Below are positions 32,258 through 33,108 of a stretch of 33,108 bases of DNA, piece after piece. The position numbers were made by a program, and so were the translations under genes. How positions within the stretch are numbered: the stretch's first letter is position 1; each line of letters opens with the position of its first letter. The stretch is from Thermodesulfatator sp. (GTDB lineage: Bacteria > Desulfobacterota > Thermodesulfobacteria > Thermodesulfobacteriales > Thermodesulfobacteriaceae): the NCBI GenBank assembly GCA_027064165.1, contig JAMOQE010000062.1, forward strand, positions 1 through 33,108. The letters run 5' to 3'. A model generated the notes under the pieces. That model worked only from the letters and a program-made list of their open reading frames with translations. It ran no database searches and was not told the DNA's origin.

Positions 32258-32899
32258 ATGAAAATTCTAATTTTAAGCCTGCTATCAATGTTATTAATAG
32301 GAGGATTAAGCATGAGTGAAGGGCTTGCCCAGCCGCCTATTTTAGGAAATACAATTACTTCCCCGAATTTAAGTGTTGCTCAAAATGCTGTAAACACTGC
32401 GAAAAATCTTCTTCCCTATTTAAAGCCTGGAGATGTGTGGATAATGCGTGCTCCAAGGGGAGAAATAGAGGTAAAAGGGGCTATCCTGTATCAGGGTGAA
32501 GTTGTAGGAGTGGTGCACTTTGATCCTGAAACAGGTGCTCCCATTCCCCTGGGATATCATCCCCGGGTATTTGAAATGAGGGTTTCGGTAGAGGCTATTA
32601 AGGCTGAGCTTGCAAAGGTGATAAAGGGGCTAAGAGTGCTTGAGGGAGCAGAGTATAGAGAGCGTGAAGCTTGTTGGGCTGTGCCCTTTGCTTTTGAGGG
32701 AATGCTTCTCGGGCACTTTCATATTTCCTATGATGGCACAAGAGTTATACCAGACTACAGGGCAAAGGAAGAAATGCGGGCTTTTTCAAGAGGCATAAGT
32801 GGCCCTCCTACTCCACCACCCCCTCCAGGAGCACCTGGAACCCCTCCTGGACCTCCACCAGCAGGACCACCAGGGACACCACCTCCACCAAGATTTTAA
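32258..32899 (+). CDS. Secreted protein with internal duplication and proline-rich tail
   Basis: Unrecognised exported protein of 213 aa. Residues 1-24 form a Sec signal peptide with likely cleavage after GLA (24|25). Two stretches look like repeats of one beta unit: GAILYQGEVVGVVHFDPETG (74-93) and AVPFAFEGMLLGHFHISYDG (141-160), both followed by a short segment ending in an Ile-Pro. A helix (110-128) links them. From about residue 182 to the end is almost only Pro, Gly, Ala and Thr (PPPPPGAPGTPPG, PAGPPGTPPPP). ATG 32258 follows AGGAGG; the promoter is near-consensus, so expression is probably high. No lipobox cysteine or membrane anchor is seen, so it is likely periplasmic or surface-associated. 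Confidence 0.75.
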   Translation: MKILILSLLSMLLIGGLSMSEGLAQPPILGNTITSPNLSVAQNAVNTAKNLLPYLKPGDVWIMRAPRGEIEVKGAILYQGEVVGVVHFDPETGAPIPLGYHPRVFEMRVSVEAIKAELAKVIKGLRVLEGAEYREREACWAVPFAFEGMLLGHFHISYDGTRVIPDYRAKEEMRAFSRGISGPPTPPPPPGAPGTPPGPPPAGPPGTPPPPRF

Positions 32900-32976
32900 A
32901 AATTACTTTTAAAAGCTTTAAATTGTGAAAGAAGTATTAAAATTAAAAAAAGTTTTTTTGAAGAGGTGTGAAAGTT

Positions 32977-33108
32977 ATGGGAATAACCTATACTACGATA
33001 AAAATAAGAAATCCTTTGAAACCTGAAATAGAACCTATGGAACTTACTACTAAAGTTGATACTGATGCCACATTACTTGTTATTCCTGGAAAAGTGGCTG
33101 AAATATTT
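32977..33108 (+). CDS. Retropepsin-like (clan AA) aspartyl protease-type protein, 3' truncated by window
   Basis: The first 44 codons of a gene running off the right edge. The visible N-terminus, MGITYTTIKIRNPLKP, is followed by ELTTKVDTDATLLVIPGKVA, which has the layout of the small single-domain retropepsin-like proteins found in bacteria and archaea, in which VDTGA holds the active-site Asp. Here the glycine is replaced by Asp (VDTDA), a position that is nearly always Gly in active enzymes. ATG 32977 has GAGGTG eight bases upstream. No promoter or terminator is evident in the 77 bases after the secreted protein gene. Identification from 44 residues is tentative. Confidence 0.55.
   Translation, partial: MGITYTTIKIRNPLKPEIEPMELTTKVDTDATLLVIPGKVAEIF

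Noticed and set aside
1-33108. tRNA, rRNA, CRISPR arrays, insertion sequences or phage genes
   Set aside because: I found no cloverleaf-like segments, regularly spaced repeats, transposase motifs or terminal inverted repeats. The short tandem boxes at 29601-29630 are operator-like and the GC-rich repeats near 32803-32890 encode the proline tail.

Overview
The window is AT-rich, densely packed chromosomal DNA from a bacterium. Its gene content is a complete mDAP-type peptidoglycan precursor pathway, an AmmeMemoRadiSam B protein, archaeal-style and DUF4143 ATPases, two radical SAM enzymes, an acetoin-utilisation/HDAC-like deacetylase and a YeiH-type putative sulfate exporter. This mix fits a deep-branching, probably thermophilic and sulfur-metabolising bacterium; Thermodesulfobacteria (Caldimicrobium/Thermodesulfobacterium-like) is my best guess. 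That assignment is an inference from gene content and style, not from a database search.

Layout. (1) 33-2180, minus strand: a radical SAM/winged-helix protein, scpB and hisH in one unit, apparently read from an extended -10 promoter that gives an almost leaderless mRNA. (2) 2252-4146: a CDP-alcohol phosphatidyltransferase with an extra membrane C-terminus runs convergently into rpe and an unrecognised 132-aa gene. (3) 4244-10527, plus strand: glycosyltransferase, recG, an archaeal-type ATPase, an HDAC-family deacetylase and tyrA, mostly coupled end to start. (4) 10516-14478, minus strand: a SPASM-like radical SAM protein with a small Cys-rich partner, a strong intrinsic terminator, yeiH, then the end of the next unit. 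(5) 13291-29630, minus strand: the division and cell-wall (dcw) cluster, in transcription order mraZ, rsmH, ftsL-like, truncated ftsI-like, murE, murF, mraY, murD, murG, murC, murB, ftsQ, ftsA, ftsZ, followed without a break by a ParB/DGQHR-domain gene and a Memo-family gene. (6) 29706-32085, minus strand: an ArsB/SLC13-type permease behind a DUF4143 ATPase. (7) 32189-33108, plus strand: a secreted protein with a proline-rich tail behind a near-perfect sigma-70 promoter, then the start of a retropepsin-like protein cut by the window edge.

How the genes work together. MurC, MurD, MurE and MurF build UDP-MurNAc-pentapeptide (MurB supplies UDP-MurNAc), MraY and MurG make lipid I and II, and FtsQ, FtsL, FtsA and FtsZ belong to the divisome. 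The striking feature is that the septal synthase pair is hollowed out. The gene at the ftsI locus is an intact ORF of only 291 codons that keeps the membrane anchor and dimerisation-type region but has no recognisable transpeptidase catalytic motifs, and ftsW is missing from its usual place between murD and murG. Lipid II would therefore have to be polymerised and cross-linked at the septum by enzymes encoded elsewhere. Three 10-bp AAGTGG repeats just before mraZ look like the MraZ operator controlling the cluster.
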